This document shows positions 1 to 7,725 of a stretch of 37,490 bases of DNA, piece after piece. The stretch is taken from NCBI GenBank assembly GCA_016866335.1, contig VGMT01000020.1:1-37490 (forward strand), written 5' to 3'. The stretch comes from Bacteroidota bacterium. Its GTDB lineage: Bacteria; Bacteroidota; Bacteroidia; CAIKAF01. The notes below the pieces were generated by a model that saw nothing but the letters and a program-made list of their open reading frames with translations, made no database searches and had not been told where the DNA came from. Each line of letters begins with the position of its first letter. Position 1 is the first letter of the stretch. A program made the position numbers and the translations under genes.

Positions 1-891
1 ACCTCAACCGCCTACATCCCCACCGTAACCTGGAGCCAAACCGGCAATGCCACCGTTTTTCATCGGGTAAGCCTGAACCCCCAATGCAAAGACTCCAGCA
101 GCACCACCGTGAATGTGATCAACTGCCCCAGCGGTTCTCAAACCTTTAATTACACGGGCGCCATGCAAACCTTTACCGTGCCCGCTTGCGTAAATTCGGT
201 CAACATAACCTGCAATGGAGCCGCGGGCGGTGATGGGAATAATCCCGGCAACCAACCTAAAGGTCAAGGGGGCATCGCCTCCGGAACCCTTTCCGTGAGC
301 CCAGGACAAACCTTGTATGTGTATGTGGGTGGCCAGGGACAACGATCAAGCAGCTCGCCTATGCAAGGCGGTTGGAATGGTGGAGGAAACGGATACAATT
401 ATGGAAATACCGGCTGGACTTGTGCTGGCGGTGGCGGAGCCAGCGATGTGCGCTCGGGGGGTACCGCTCTGGCCAACCGCGTTATTGTAGCTGGAGGTGG
501 TGGCGGTGGCGGTGGTTCTGGAAGTTGGCCAAATGGAGCAGGAGGAAATGGAGGCGGCAACAACGGTGCAAATGGGTACGATATCGGTGGGGGTGGTTAC
601 GGTGGCGACAGGCATGGTAAAGGCGGTACGCAAAACGCCGGTGGGGCAGGAGGGAGCGACCTTTCTGGCGGAAGCGCAGGAAGCGCAGGAACCCTAGGGT
701 TTGGAGGAAACGCCTCCACAGGAAGCAACACGCTCGCCTCGGGCGGTGGTGGAGGATATTATGGCGGCGGTGGCGGTTCTTACCACGGAGGCGGCGGTGG
801 CGGTGGTTCTTCTTACCTTGGTGGAGTAACAAACGGATCAACAAGTTCTGGAGGCATTACCGGAAACGGTAGTGTGGTTATCAGTTGGTGA
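1..891 (+). CDS. Glycine-rich surface protein, C-terminal part (5' end outside window)
   Basis: The reading frame is open from base 1, so only the last 296 residues are present. They begin inside a PKD-like beta-sandwich (TVTWSQTGNATVFHRVSL) and pass through a Cys-Pro hinge into a glycine-rich domain. That domain opens with the motif SGSQTFNYTG..QTFTVPACV and closes with a strand ending GSVVISW. This opening followed by many GGGGG runs is the signature of the bacterial glycine-rich domain, which resembles the polyglycine region of animal ALK/LTK receptors; the resemblance is family knowledge, not tested here. The first ~150 bases are nearly identical to the matching part of the next gene, so the two are recent tandem copies or exchange sequence. 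No type IX secretion tail is visible. It is probably a secreted or cell-surface protein of unknown ligand. Confidence 0.85.
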   Translation, partial: TSTAYIPTVTWSQTGNATVFHRVSLNPQCKDSSSTTVNVINCPSGSQTFNYTGAMQTFTVPACVNSVNITCNGAAGGDGNNPGNQPKGQGGIASGTLSVSPGQTLYVYVGGQGQRSSSSPMQGGWNGGGNGYNYGNTGWTCAGGGGASDVRSGGTALANRVIVAGGGGGGGGSGSWPNGAGGNGGGNNGANGYDIGGGGYGGDRHGKGGTQNAGGAGGSDLSGGSAGSAGTLGFGGNASTGSNTLASGGGGGYYGGGGGSYHGGGGGGGSSYLGGVTNGSTSSGGITGNGSVVISW

Positions 892-940
892 TTTTCCCCA
901 ATCCCCCTTTTTAATTTATTGATATTAAAATCAATATGGC

Positions 941-971
941 TTGGGGCTCTAGTTTGTACTCTGTATCTTAG
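941..971 (+). promoter_or_regulatory. Putative Bacteroidota promoter for the second glycine-rich gene
   Basis: TTG at 941-943, a 20-base spacer, then TATCTTAG at 964-971. The second box differs from the TAnnTTTG consensus at one base. It lies 16 bases before the ATG at 988. This placement argues against the longer reading frame that would start at TTG 919. Confidence 0.45.
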
Positions 972-987
972 TTCTCAAAACCGCCCC

Positions 988-2523
988 ATGAAGCTGCGCC
1001 CCACCTTGCTCTTTTTGTTGCTATCTTGTTCCCTGCTTGCCCAACAAGTTGGCATCAACACCCAACAGCCCGATGCCTCGGCTTTGTTTGACATTACCGG
1101 AACCAACGGGGGCTTGTTGATTCCGCGCATGAGCACCACCCAAAGGAACGCCATACAAAATCCGGCAGAAGGCCTTTTGATTCTCAATACCAGCACCTCT
1201 TGCCTTGAAATTCACTATGCCGCCAACGGCTGGCGTTCCATAGCTTGCAATTGCACCACGGCACCTCCCAGCCCGGCATCCATTTCGGGTTATGCCGATG
1301 TTTGCCCTGCGCAAGCCAACATCAGTTATGTGACGGCACCCAGCAGCGGAGCCACCACCTACACCTGGCAGGTGCCCAGCGGCTGGACCATTGTAAGTGG
1401 TCAGGGGAACGATACGGTAGTGGTAACCGCCGGAGCCACCGGAGGCAGCATTTCGGTGCTGGCCTCAAACCCCTGCGGAAATTCAGCTCCCACTTCGCTA
1501 ACCGTTGTGGTGCGTACGCCAAATGCGGGTTACACCAACAGCCCAGCTACTCCTTCGGTGGGCACGAACATTGTATTCACCTCAAATACCGCCAATGCCT
1601 CGGCCTATGCCTGGAATTTTCAGAACGGAACTCCTGGAACATCAACCGCCTACAACCCCACCGTAACCTGGAGCCAAACCGGCAATGCCACCGTTTTTCA
1701 TAGGGTAAGCCTGAACCCCCAATGCAAAGACTCCAGCAGCACCACCGTGAATGTGATCAACTGCCCCAGCGGTTCTCAAACCTTCAATTATACAGGCACC
1801 ATTCAAAGCTTTACAGTTCCCGCCTGCGTTTCGTCGATCAGCATTGATTGCCGAGGGGCACAAGGGGGCGACAACATTGATCTAATCCCACAGCAATTGG
1901 GAGGGAAAGGCGCGCGCATGGTAGGCACCTTCAACGTTTCCGGTGGCACTGTTCTTCAAATCATTGTTGGACAAAAGGGCATTAACGCAACAAGCGGCAA
2001 CTCCGCCAATGGGGGTGGCGGTGGAGGGGGTGGCAGCTTTGTATGGGTCCAAGGCCAAACCAACCAGCCCCTTATTGCTGCAGGAGGGGGTGGGGGCTCT
2101 TGCCTTACAAATAACGGAGTTCCTCATTACTATGGCAAAGATGGCGTTACCACCAACGCCGGCAGCGGTAGCCGAAGCCACGATGCCTTTGGCAATGCTC
2201 CTGGAGGAACGGGCGGACAAGATGGATATGGTGGCTCTGGCGGAGGAAAAGGATGGATTTCCATCGTTCAAAACCCAGCAGGGAAACTAGCTACGAATTA
2301 CGGAGGGAATGGAGGGTATGGCGGTGGCGGTGGCGGTGGCGCAAGCTGCTGCGGCAATCCCATGCACGCCGCTGGTGCCGGAGGAGGCTATTCAGGTGGC
2401 GGCGCTGGCGGGTCAACCTATTATTATGGCGGCGGTGGCGGCGGGTCCTACAACTCCGGCAGCAACACCTCAAGCTCCGGCGGTTTCCAAAGTGGAAATG
2501 GACAGGTTATCATTACCTATTAA
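988..2523 (+). CDS. Glycine-rich surface protein with tail-fibre-like head and PKD domains
   Basis: 511 residues from the ATG at 988. This start is chosen because it gives a clean signal peptide (residues 1-19, ending LLA-QQ); the frame extends upstream only with a TTG at 919. Residues ~22-83 carry the secreted tail-fibre-like head common in Bacteroidota (VGINT, GLLIPRMSTTQRNAI, GLLILNTST). Two PKD/Ig-like sandwiches follow at about 95-175 and 180-255. From residue ~258 (CPSGSQTFNYTG) a glycine-rich domain runs to the end (GQVIITY). The known glycine-rich fold packs polyglycine helices against a beta-sandwich; whether this one does is inference. It is probably exported and surface-associated. 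It is a tandem paralogue of the gene before it and is related to the one at 29257-30831. No T9SS tail is seen. Confidence 0.85.
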   Translation: MKLRPTLLFLLLSCSLLAQQVGINTQQPDASALFDITGTNGGLLIPRMSTTQRNAIQNPAEGLLILNTSTSCLEIHYAANGWRSIACNCTTAPPSPASISGYADVCPAQANISYVTAPSSGATTYTWQVPSGWTIVSGQGNDTVVVTAGATGGSISVLASNPCGNSAPTSLTVVVRTPNAGYTNSPATPSVGTNIVFTSNTANASAYAWNFQNGTPGTSTAYNPTVTWSQTGNATVFHRVSLNPQCKDSSSTTVNVINCPSGSQTFNYTGTIQSFTVPACVSSISIDCRGAQGGDNIDLIPQQLGGKGARMVGTFNVSGGTVLQIIVGQKGINATSGNSANGGGGGGGGSFVWVQGQTNQPLIAAGGGGGSCLTNNGVPHYYGKDGVTTNAGSGSRSHDAFGNAPGGTGGQDGYGGSGGGKGWISIVQNPAGKLATNYGGNGGYGGGGGGGASCCGNPMHAAGAGGGYSGGGAGGSTYYYGGGGGGSYNSGSNTSSSGGFQSGNGQVIITY

Positions 2524-2577
2524 GCGAGTATGGTTTTCAACCCGACAGCCCCTTCCCGTTCACTTCAGAATGCCACT

Positions 2578-3234
2578 TTAACCTAAATCTGTGGGCAGGT
2601 ACACCCGCTCAATCCCTCGAGTAAAATACAGATTTTGATGCCCCGGGGCCTGAAAAGCTTTAATGCGGCGCTTCATTTCATTTTGGTCGTTGAGCACTTT
2701 GCTTACATCGCATTTTTCTAAAAAATCGTTCCGACTTGTTTTACGGGCCGACCAGGTTTCGTTTATGGGAACAAGAGCTTGATTGCCATGTATTTTTTCA
2801 AGCAAAGAAACGATGCAAACCAAGGCCATCTTATTTGCTTTCATTAACAGGGAAATGGGCGAATCGGTGGGTTCAACAGGGAAACGCAGAACCTCGACTA
2901 TGGCTCCGGCATCCACGCGCTCTTCCATGAGGTGAGCCGTAACGCCGTATTCAGCTGCGGCATGGTAAACCGCCCAATGGTGGGGATCTCGGCCCGGGAA
3001 TTCAGGTGGTCCGGCATGTACATTAACCGACAGGGCAGATTTTTGCAGTATAGACTTGGGAACAATTTGGTTGGTGTTGTGGGCCATTAAAATATCGCCT
3101 TCTTGAAAGACCTGCAGCAATTCTTCAATGGCATGCACAAACCGAACATGAATGCCTGCAAACGGAAGCAACAGGGGTGCTATTTCGGCAGACCGGGTGC
3201 TCAGAAACATCAAACGTTTTTCTTGGGTTTTCAA
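2578..3234 (-). CDS. Formyltransferase-family enzyme (methionyl-tRNA/sugar formyltransferase fold)
   Basis: 218 residues. The central block NVHAGPPEFPGRDPHHWAVY followed by GVTAHLMEERVDAGAIV is the active-site region of the formyl-transferase N-terminal family. Catalytic Asn, His and Asp correspond to N71, H73 and D108. Family members move a formyl group from 10-formyltetrahydrofolate to tRNA, GAR or amino-sugars. The protein is shorter than Fmt (~315 residues) and lacks the tRNA-binding C-terminal domain. Its tail (RKTSRNDF...RRIKAF) resembles enzymes that N-formylate surface sugars, so a sugar substrate is more likely than tRNA; this is inference. The start is a TTG at 3234: the alternative ATG at 3210 would cut the first beta-strand (RLMFLST). 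A promoter box lies at 3260-3267. Confidence 0.8.
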   Translation of the reverse strand: MKTQEKRLMFLSTRSAEIAPLLLPFAGIHVRFVHAIEELLQVFQEGDILMAHNTNQIVPKSILQKSALSVNVHAGPPEFPGRDPHHWAVYHAAAEYGVTAHLMEERVDAGAIVEVLRFPVEPTDSPISLLMKANKMALVCIVSLLEKIHGNQALVPINETWSARKTSRNDFLEKCDVSKVLNDQNEMKRRIKAFQAPGHQNLYFTRGIERVYLPTDLG

Positions 3235-3259
3235 AGGCAGAGGGGAAATTTGTAAAACC

Positions 3260-3267
3260 CAAAGATA
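3260..3267 (-). promoter_or_regulatory. -7 promoter box of the formyltransferase gene
   Basis: Reverse strand reads TATCTTTG, an exact match to the Bacteroidota TAnnTTTG box, 25 bases before the TTG start at 3234. No well-spaced TTG -33 box was found. Confidence 0.5.
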
Positions 3268-3469
3268 ATCTCAATTTTCGGCCCTAAAAGTTCCCAAGCA
3301 TAGCCGTTTAACATCTGATGTTTAAATTTACCGTGTAGGCTAGGTGTACCCCGTTTTTAAGAGTGTAAATTATGGGCATTCATGCCCTTTAGCCTGTCCG
3401 TTTGGAAATCGGAAAGGGGCCTAGGCACACTTTGGTTTCATTGAAACAACGTATTCCAAAGTTTTAAAT

Positions 3470-3742
3470 CTAAAAATACTCGGCAGGTATCATTTTTAAT
3501 GCATACCCAAAATCAACACCGCTTAGTTTATTTGTAAATTCGGCTTTTGACCCATTCAAATAGGGCCCATAAAAAAACGGAACCATCTTTTCATACTGCT
3601 GATTCTTGTGAAGTACTTGCAAATAGGTCAGAATATCTGTGTTGTAAAAGCACAATGGATTTTTAAACAAACAATTCTCTTGCGCAAAGCTGGGGCTAAG
3701 GCTCATGAAGAAAAGCAGACCAATTATTCCTATTCTATGCAT
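3470..3742 (-). CDS. Small secreted protein of unknown function
   Basis: 90 residues with an ATG start. Residues 1-20 form a typical signal peptide (hydrophobic core IIGLLFFMSLSP, cleavage after SFA). The mature part is ~70 residues, with two cysteines (ENCLFKNPLC) that could form a disulfide and many Tyr/Phe residues. I do not recognise a family. It stands alone, divergent from the kbl operon across a 615-base gap. No T9SS tail or lipobox is present. The signal peptide makes a real gene likely. It could also be the intact N-terminus of a once longer protein, since it ends shortly after a motif-free segment (IPAEYF). Confidence 0.6.
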   Translation of the reverse strand: MHRIGIIGLLFFMSLSPSFAQENCLFKNPLCFYNTDILTYLQVLHKNQQYEKMVPFFYGPYLNGSKAEFTNKLSGVDFGYALKMIPAEYF

Positions 3743-4022
3743 TTTTTATCTTAATAAACGGTAGTTTGGTGGACTTCAGGTTTAAAAATTAATTTGCCCC
3801 TTGCATTTCGGATTGGGTTAAAATTTCCCTTGGAGGCAAGCCGTACGAATCCCATTCCGGCGGCAGGAGTCAACCCCCTTCAGGCCTTGTATGGGCTGCA
3901 CAATTTAATCAATAAATTTCTTTGACTATTCAAAAATCCCATATTTTCTAGGCTCTAAGGCCGCCCACGCAAAGGCAGCATGATAAACAGCCCTGAGTCC
4001 CGCAGCAGGGATTGAGCCCCCT
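3743..4022. other. Intergenic stretch, nothing recognised
   Basis: No gene-like frame or RNA was seen. It contains two degenerate relatives of the repeat-end motif GCGGCAGGGATTGA: a partial one near 3858 (GGCGGCAGGAGTCAA) and a near-exact one at 4002-4015 (GCAGCAGGGATTGA). This suggests an eroded repeat copy. Confidence 0.4.
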
Positions 4023-4087
4023 AATCCCCAAAAAGAGCCTGTTTTTGGGGATTCAATTCCCCAAATTTATACTATATGTGGGGATTA
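4023..4087. repeat. Paired stem-loops built on a CCCCA/TGGGG motif
   Basis: AATCCCCAAAAA at 4023-4034 and TTTTTGGGGATT at 4042-4053 are exact 12-base reverse complements separated by 7 bases. Directly after comes a second pair, TTCCCCA (about 4056-4062) and TGGGGAT (about 4078-4085), separated by an AT-rich loop. The arms could pair in alternative ways. The function is unknown; it lies in a divergent intergenic region 270 bases before kbl. Confidence 0.65.
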
Positions 4088-4146
4088 TGATTGCAAGGAC
4101 ACTCGAGCCAATTCTAAAAAAACGGTTTAATCAAGGAAAGGCCATT

Positions 4147-4290
4147 GCGGCAGGGATTGAGCTGGCTACCCCGCAAGGGTGCCGAAGCCTGGCCCGCTAG
4201 GTGCGGAGGCGACCTTGGGAGCCCCCGCAAACCAGCTGGGCCAGCCTTTCGGCAACCGCGGAGTAGCCGCGAAAGCCCGTTTGCCGCCCA
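4147..4290 (+). repeat. Dispersed GC-rich hairpin element, copy 1
   Basis: It begins with the type-B end GCGGCAGGGATTGA (4147-4160), has the core GGCGACCTTGGGAGC at 4208-4222, and ends with the type-A end (...GAAAGCCCGTTTGCCGCCC). About 104 bases from GCTACCCCGC to GCGGAGTAGCC are identical to the copy at 36137-36283. The long open frame through it upstream of kbl is not coding. Confidence 0.85.
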
Positions 4291-4330
4291 TACAATCCAA
4301 CATCATAAACCGCCCACAATCAATTATCAT

Positions 4331-4338
4331 TACCTTTG
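4331..4338 (+). promoter_or_regulatory. -7 promoter box of the kbl-yicC-gmk operon
   Basis: TACCTTTG is an exact TAnnTTTG match located 19 bases before the kbl ATG at 4358. It would give a very short leader. No clear -33 TTG is present. Confidence 0.6.
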
Positions 4339-4357
4339 TGCACCAACACCATGGCTG

Positions 4358-5548
4358 ATGTACGGAAAACTTAAACAACACCTGACTCAGGAACTGGCTG
4401 GAATACAAGAAGCCGGCCTTTTTAAACAGGAACGCATTATTCAAAGCCCTCAGGCTGCCGAGATTCAACTGAACAGCGGACAAAAAGTTCTGAACTTTTG
4501 CGCCAACAATTACCTGGGACTGTCTTCGCACCCCAGGGTGCTTGAAGCCGCCCACAATGCCCTTGAATCGCACGGTTTTGGAATGTCTTCCGTGCGCTTT
4601 ATTTGTGGAACCCAAGACATTCACAAAGCCCTAGAAAAGAAAATCGCCGACTTTTTGGGAACCGAAGACACCATTCTGTATGCCGCAGCTTTCGATGCCA
4701 ATGGCGGAGTCTTTGAACCCTTGTTTTCAGAAGAAGATGCCATTATTTCAGATGCTCTGAACCACGCTTCCATTATTGACGGAGTGCGCCTGTGCAAAGC
4801 CAAACGCTACCGCTATGCTCACTCAAACATGGAAGAATTGGAGGCCTGCCTCAAAGAGGCCCAAGCCCAACGCTTCCGCATCGTTGTTACCGATGGCGTG
4901 TTTAGCATGGACGGCGACATTGCCCGACTCAATGAAATCTGCGATTTGGCCGACCAATACGACGCCCTGGTTATGGTGGACGAATGCCACTCGACCGGAT
5001 TTATCGGAAAAACAGGCCGTGGAACCCACGAGCACCACGGTGTTATGGGGCGTGTAGATATTATTACTGGAACCCTCGGAAAGTCATTGGGAGGAGCCAT
5101 GGGAGGTTTTACCACCGGCCCAAAAGAAATCATCGATATGCTTCGGCAGCGCAGCCGCCCCTATTTGTTCTCCAACAGCCTTGCCCCTTCGATTGTGGGA
5201 GGCTCTTTGGCCGTTTTCGACATGCTTTCTGAAACCACAGAACTGCGAGACCGCCTAATGGACAATGCCGCTTACCTGCGCAAAGGACTGCTGCAGGCCG
5301 GCTTCGATATCAAGCCTGGGGAGTCGGCCATTGTTCCGGTGATGCTGTACGACGCTGCCCTAAGTCAAAAATTCGCTCAGGAATTGCTGCTTGAAGGCAT
5401 TTACGCCATTGGATTTTACTACCCGGTTGTGCCCAAGGGCGAAGCCCGAATCCGCGTTCAGCTGAGCGCTGCGCACAGCCAAGAACACCTTGATGCAGCG
5501 TTACAAGCCTTTGTTCGCGTCGGGAAGAAATTAAACGTTATTTCCTAA
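4358..5548 (+). CDS. kbl: Glycine C-acetyltransferase (2-amino-3-ketobutyrate CoA ligase)
   Basis: 396 residues, against 398 in E. coli Kbl. This PLP-dependent alpha-oxoamine synthase condenses glycine with acetyl-CoA to 2-amino-3-ketobutyrate, or runs in reverse in threonine breakdown. Visible marks are [14 protein letters not shown] near residue 50, [12 protein letters not shown], the PLP-ring and phosphate region ([12 protein letters not shown]), and the Schiff-base lysine at about K242 in [12 protein letters not shown]. The ATG at 4358 (MYGKLKQHL) is chosen over the long upstream extension, which runs through a repeat element and past the promoter box at 4331. yicC starts 3 bases after the stop. 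No threonine dehydrogenase gene is adjacent, so the donor pathway is not shown here. Serine palmitoyltransferase and 7-keto-8-aminopelargonate (BioF) synthases are relatives, but length and motifs fit Kbl best. Confidence 0.92.
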   Translation: MYGKLKQHLTQELAGIQEAGLFKQERIIQSPQAAEIQLNSGQKVLNFCANNYLGLSSHPRVLEAAHNALESHGFGMSSVRFICGTQDIHKALEKKIADFLGTEDTILYAAAFDANGGVFEPLFSEEDAIISDALNHASIIDGVRLCKAKRYRYAHSNMEELEACLKEAQAQRFRIVVTDGVFSMDGDIARLNEICDLADQYDALVMVDECHSTGFIGKTGRGTHEHHGVMGRVDIITGTLGKSLGGAMGGFTTGPKEIIDMLRQRSRPYLFSNSLAPSIVGGSLAVFDMLSETTELRDRLMDNAAYLRKGLLQAGFDIKPGESAIVPVMLYDAALSQKFAQELLLEGIYAIGFYYPVVPKGEARIRVQLSAAHSQEHLDAALQAFVRVGKKLNVIS

Positions 5549-5551
5549 AGT

Positions 5552-6421
5552 ATGGTCTATTCCATGACCGGTTTTGGCAGCGCCTCTGGGCCGGTGGGAA
5601 ACCGAAAACTTCAGGTCGAAATTCGAAGCCTAAACAGCAAAGGTCTTGATGCTCAATTAAAACTGCCCCAAGAGTTCCGAGAATACGAAGGAGAAATACG
5701 GCAGCTGGCCGCCCGAATTTTAGAGCGAGGCAAGGTGGATTTGTGGCTGCAGTGGGACGACCAATCTCAAACACAGCCTGCCTTTAACGAGGAACGGCTC
5801 ATGATGTACATCAGCCGATTTCAGCGCCTGTCTGCCCGCATTGGCCTGCCCGACTCCGATTGGCTGGGATTGGCCCTGCGCATGCCCGATGTGCTGGCGA
5901 ATGCCCCCACGTCCCTCAGCGATGAAGAATGGACCCAAGCACAGGCTTACATCGAAAAAGCCATGCTGCACACCCAAGAGCACCGCCGTGCCGAGGGCGA
6001 AGCAATGGCCCAAAACCTAAAGCAAAACCTGGACCTGATTCTGGAACGCTTGGAACAGCTGCAGCCCTTGGACACAGGCCGCAAGCAACGCATACGCGAA
6101 CGCTTGCTTAAAGCCTTAGACGAAGCCAAGCTAAACAACGAATCGGGCGAAAACCGCTTAGAACAAGAACTCATTTTTTACCTTGAAAAATGGGACATTA
6201 GCGAAGAAAAGGTGCGCTTAAGCACCCACTGTGCCTATTTTTTAGAAACCATGCACAGCCCCGAAGCCGCAGGCAGAAAACTCAACTTTATTGCCCAGGA
6301 AATGGGCCGAGAAATCAACACCATCGGATCCAAAAGCAACGAAGCAGCCATGCAGCGCTGCGTGGTTGAAATGAAAGACGAACTGGAAAAAATCAAAGAG
6401 CTGGCATTGAACATCTTGTGA
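5552..6421 (+). CDS. yicC: YicC/YloC family endoribonuclease
   Basis: 289 residues. It opens with the family hallmark SMTGFGSASG (residues 4-13), and the C-terminal DUF1732 block has GRKLNFIAQEMGREINTIGSKS (split here as GRKLNFIAQEMGRE and INTIGSKSN). Family members are endoribonucleases linked to RNA turnover and stationary-phase survival; that is family knowledge. The middle is helical and charged (EQLQPLDTGRKQRIRERL). It starts 3 bases after kbl and its TGA overlaps the GTG start of gmk by 4 bases, so the three genes are translationally coupled. The yicC-gmk pairing is widespread in bacteria. Confidence 0.93.
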   Translation: MVYSMTGFGSASGPVGNRKLQVEIRSLNSKGLDAQLKLPQEFREYEGEIRQLAARILERGKVDLWLQWDDQSQTQPAFNEERLMMYISRFQRLSARIGLPDSDWLGLALRMPDVLANAPTSLSDEEWTQAQAYIEKAMLHTQEHRRAEGEAMAQNLKQNLDLILERLEQLQPLDTGRKQRIRERLLKALDEAKLNNESGENRLEQELIFYLEKWDISEEKVRLSTHCAYFLETMHSPEAAGRKLNFIAQEMGREINTIGSKSNEAAMQRCVVEMKDELEKIKELALNIL

Positions 6422-6984
6422 GCGGAAAGGTCATCATATTTGCAGCGCCTTCAGGGGCGGGAAAAACCACCATATCCAGGTATGTACTGCAGCAGTGCCC
6501 TCAGCTGGAGTTCAGCGTTTCCGCGGCAACACGGGCTCCGCGGCAGCACGAGGTAAACGGCAAGGACTACTATTTTATGAGTCCGGAAGAATTTAAGCAA
6601 CGTATTGACAATCAAGATTTTGTTGAGTGGCAAGAGGTGTATCCGGGGCATTTTTACGGGACCTTGCACAGCGAAGTCGAGCGCATTTGGCAGCAAGGCC
6701 ACCACGTAGTGTTCGATGTAGATGTGTTGGGCGCCCTGAATTTAAAGCGCATTTACGGAGACCGCGCCTTGGCGATATTCATCATGCCGCCCAGCATCGA
6801 CGTTCTTGAAAAGCGGCTTCGCAGCCGCAAAACCGACGACGAAAAGGCCATTCATGTGCGGTTGGCAAAGGCCGAAAAAGAAATCTCAACCTACCGAGGC
6901 TTCGACCGCATGCTGGTAAACAGCCGCTTGCCCAAAGCCCAAGCAGACGGGTTAAACATGGTTTTGCGTTTTTTATCTAAATGA
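6418..6984 (+). CDS. gmk: Guanylate kinase
   Basis: 188 residues with a GTG start inside the yicC stop (GTGA overlap). The enzyme phosphorylates GMP to GDP with ATP. The P-loop is APSGAGKTT at residues 10-18. GMP-binding residues lie in TRAPRQHEVNGKDYYFMSPEEF and in the EVYPGHFYGT segment. The lid arginines are in RLRSRKTDDE. All are standard for the family and the length is normal. In many Bacteroidota nadD follows gmk; here a repeat element begins 14 bases after the stop instead and the operon ends. Confidence 0.95.
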   Translation: MSGKVIIFAAPSGAGKTTISRYVLQQCPQLEFSVSAATRAPRQHEVNGKDYYFMSPEEFKQRIDNQDFVEWQEVYPGHFYGTLHSEVERIWQQGHHVVFDVDVLGALNLKRIYGDRALAIFIMPPSIDVLEKRLRSRKTDDEKAIHVRLAKAEKEISTYRGFDRMLVNSRLPKAQADGLNMVLRFLSK

Positions 6985-6997
6985 ATTTAACTTTTTT

Positions 6998-7141
6998 GGG
7001 CGGCGAACGGGCTTTCGCGGCTACTCCGCGTACCGAAACCGGGCCAGCCCGCGCCCGGCAGGAGCTCCTCGCGTCGCTCTGCCGATCAAGGGCCGGATGC
7101 CGTTTCGGTCCTTGCGGGGTAGCCAGCTCAATCCCTGCCGC
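6998..7141 (-). repeat. Dispersed GC-rich hairpin element, copy 2 (diverged)
   Basis: Type-A end GGGCGGCGAACGGGCTTTCG at 6998 preceded by a T-run; type-B end TCAATCCCTGCCGC at 7128-7141. The core is diverged (GCTCCTCGCGTCGC). It lies 14 bases after gmk, where it could form the transcript end. Confidence 0.8.
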
Positions 7142-7310
7142 GGGCCCCAAAAACGACGAAAATCAACCTTCTGTTAAACCCGACTTGGAAGGCGTAACCA
7201 CGAAGAAAACACATGCAAAGACACAAAAATCGCGTCGGAAAGGGTAGCTACGAATGCAAAAATATGCGTGGTTAAATGGGTTGCGCCGGAGTCGTTGCGA
7301 GGGCCTTTAA
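7142..7310. other. Intergenic spacer without recognised features
   Basis: The sequence between the hairpin element and the first REP-like copy holds no convincing gene. The open frames here (CGAAGAAAACACATGC and similar) are short and lack family features. This is part of an 869-base gene-free zone between gmk and sucA. Confidence 0.4.
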
Positions 7311-7423
7311 TTCGTGCATTCCTAACTAAGCTGCCCTGATTATACATCGAGCCGCCCAGCCCTGAAAGGGCGAAATATACTAGCACAGGGTGCAGCCCTG
7401 TGTATTTGTCCGTTCGTGCATCC
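7311..7423 (+). repeat. REP-like double-hairpin unit, copy 1
   Basis: It contains two short palindromes in series, AGCCCTGAAAGGGCG and ACAGGGTGCAGCCCTGTG. They are preceded by TTCGTGCATTCCTA.CTAAGCTG and followed by TTTGTCCGTTCGTGCAT. The unit is repeated directly at 7613-7725 (offset 302 bases) and in partial form at 7715-7770 and 27480-27545. Such paired hairpins resemble REP sequences mobilised by RAYT-type transposases; no transposase is in the window. Confidence 0.75.
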
Positions 7424-7620
7424 GTTCATTCGTGCATTCACCCGTTCGTTCGCGTATTCACCCGTTCGTGCATCCGTTCATTCGTACATTCAACCGTTCG
7501 CGCATCCGTTCATTCGTGCATTCACCCGTTCGTTCGCGTATTCAACCGTTCGTGCATCCGTTCATTCATCCGTTCGTTCGTACATTCATTCCTTCGTTCG
7601 TTCATTCACCCGTTCGTGCA
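7411..7620 (+). repeat. TTCG/TTCA tetranucleotide array with 84-base higher-order period
   Basis: The stretch is almost entirely degenerate repeats of TTCG, TTCA, CCGT and GCAT in a 4-base register. A longer period is visible: CCCGTTCGTTCGCGTATTCA begins at 7441 and again at 7525, exactly 84 (21 x 4) bases apart. All three forward frames stay open because the unit contains no stop, giving meaningless Arg-Ser-Phe-Ile-His peptides. It lies between two REP-like units. Confidence 0.85.
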
Positions 7621-7725
7621 TTCCTAGCTAAGCTGTCCAGATTATGCAGCGAGCCGCCCAGCCCTGAAAGGGCGAAATATACTAGCACAGGGTGCAGCCC
7701 TGTGTATTTGTCCGTTCGTGCATTC
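7613..7725 (+). repeat. REP-like double-hairpin unit, copy 2
   Basis: Near-identical to 7311-7423 and in the same orientation, with a few changes in the first 35 bases and none from GAGCCGCCCAGCCC to GTCCGTTCGTGCAT. It is followed by a third partial unit (TTCGTGCATTCCTGGCTAAC, then ACAGGGTGCAACCCTGTG) reaching about 7770. Confidence 0.75.

Noticed and set aside
346-844. Long open frames on both strands inside the glycine-rich gene
   Set aside because: They arise from the GGN-rich codons; their peptides are Arg/Trp/His-rich low complexity with no family features. The same applies around 2250-2620 and 29249-30034.
919-987. TTG-started extension of the second glycine-rich gene
   Set aside because: It would cover the promoter-like boxes and put 23 residues in front of a clean signal peptide starting at the ATG at 988.
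3374-3387. GGGCATTCATGCCC palindrome followed by TTT as a terminator
   Set aside because: The T-run is on the plus strand, but both flanking genes are on the minus strand, so it cannot terminate either.
4145-4357. N-terminal extension of kbl
   Set aside because: It translates the dispersed hairpin element and crosses the TACCTTTG box; normal Kbl length is reached from 4358.
6981-7247. 88-codon frame after gmk
   Set aside because: It lies in the hairpin element; the same peptide-like sequence recurs wherever the repeat occurs, in either orientation.
7411-7620. CRISPR array
   Set aside because: There are no constant repeats with unique spacers; the sequence is a continuous degenerate 4-base repeat, and no cas genes are near.
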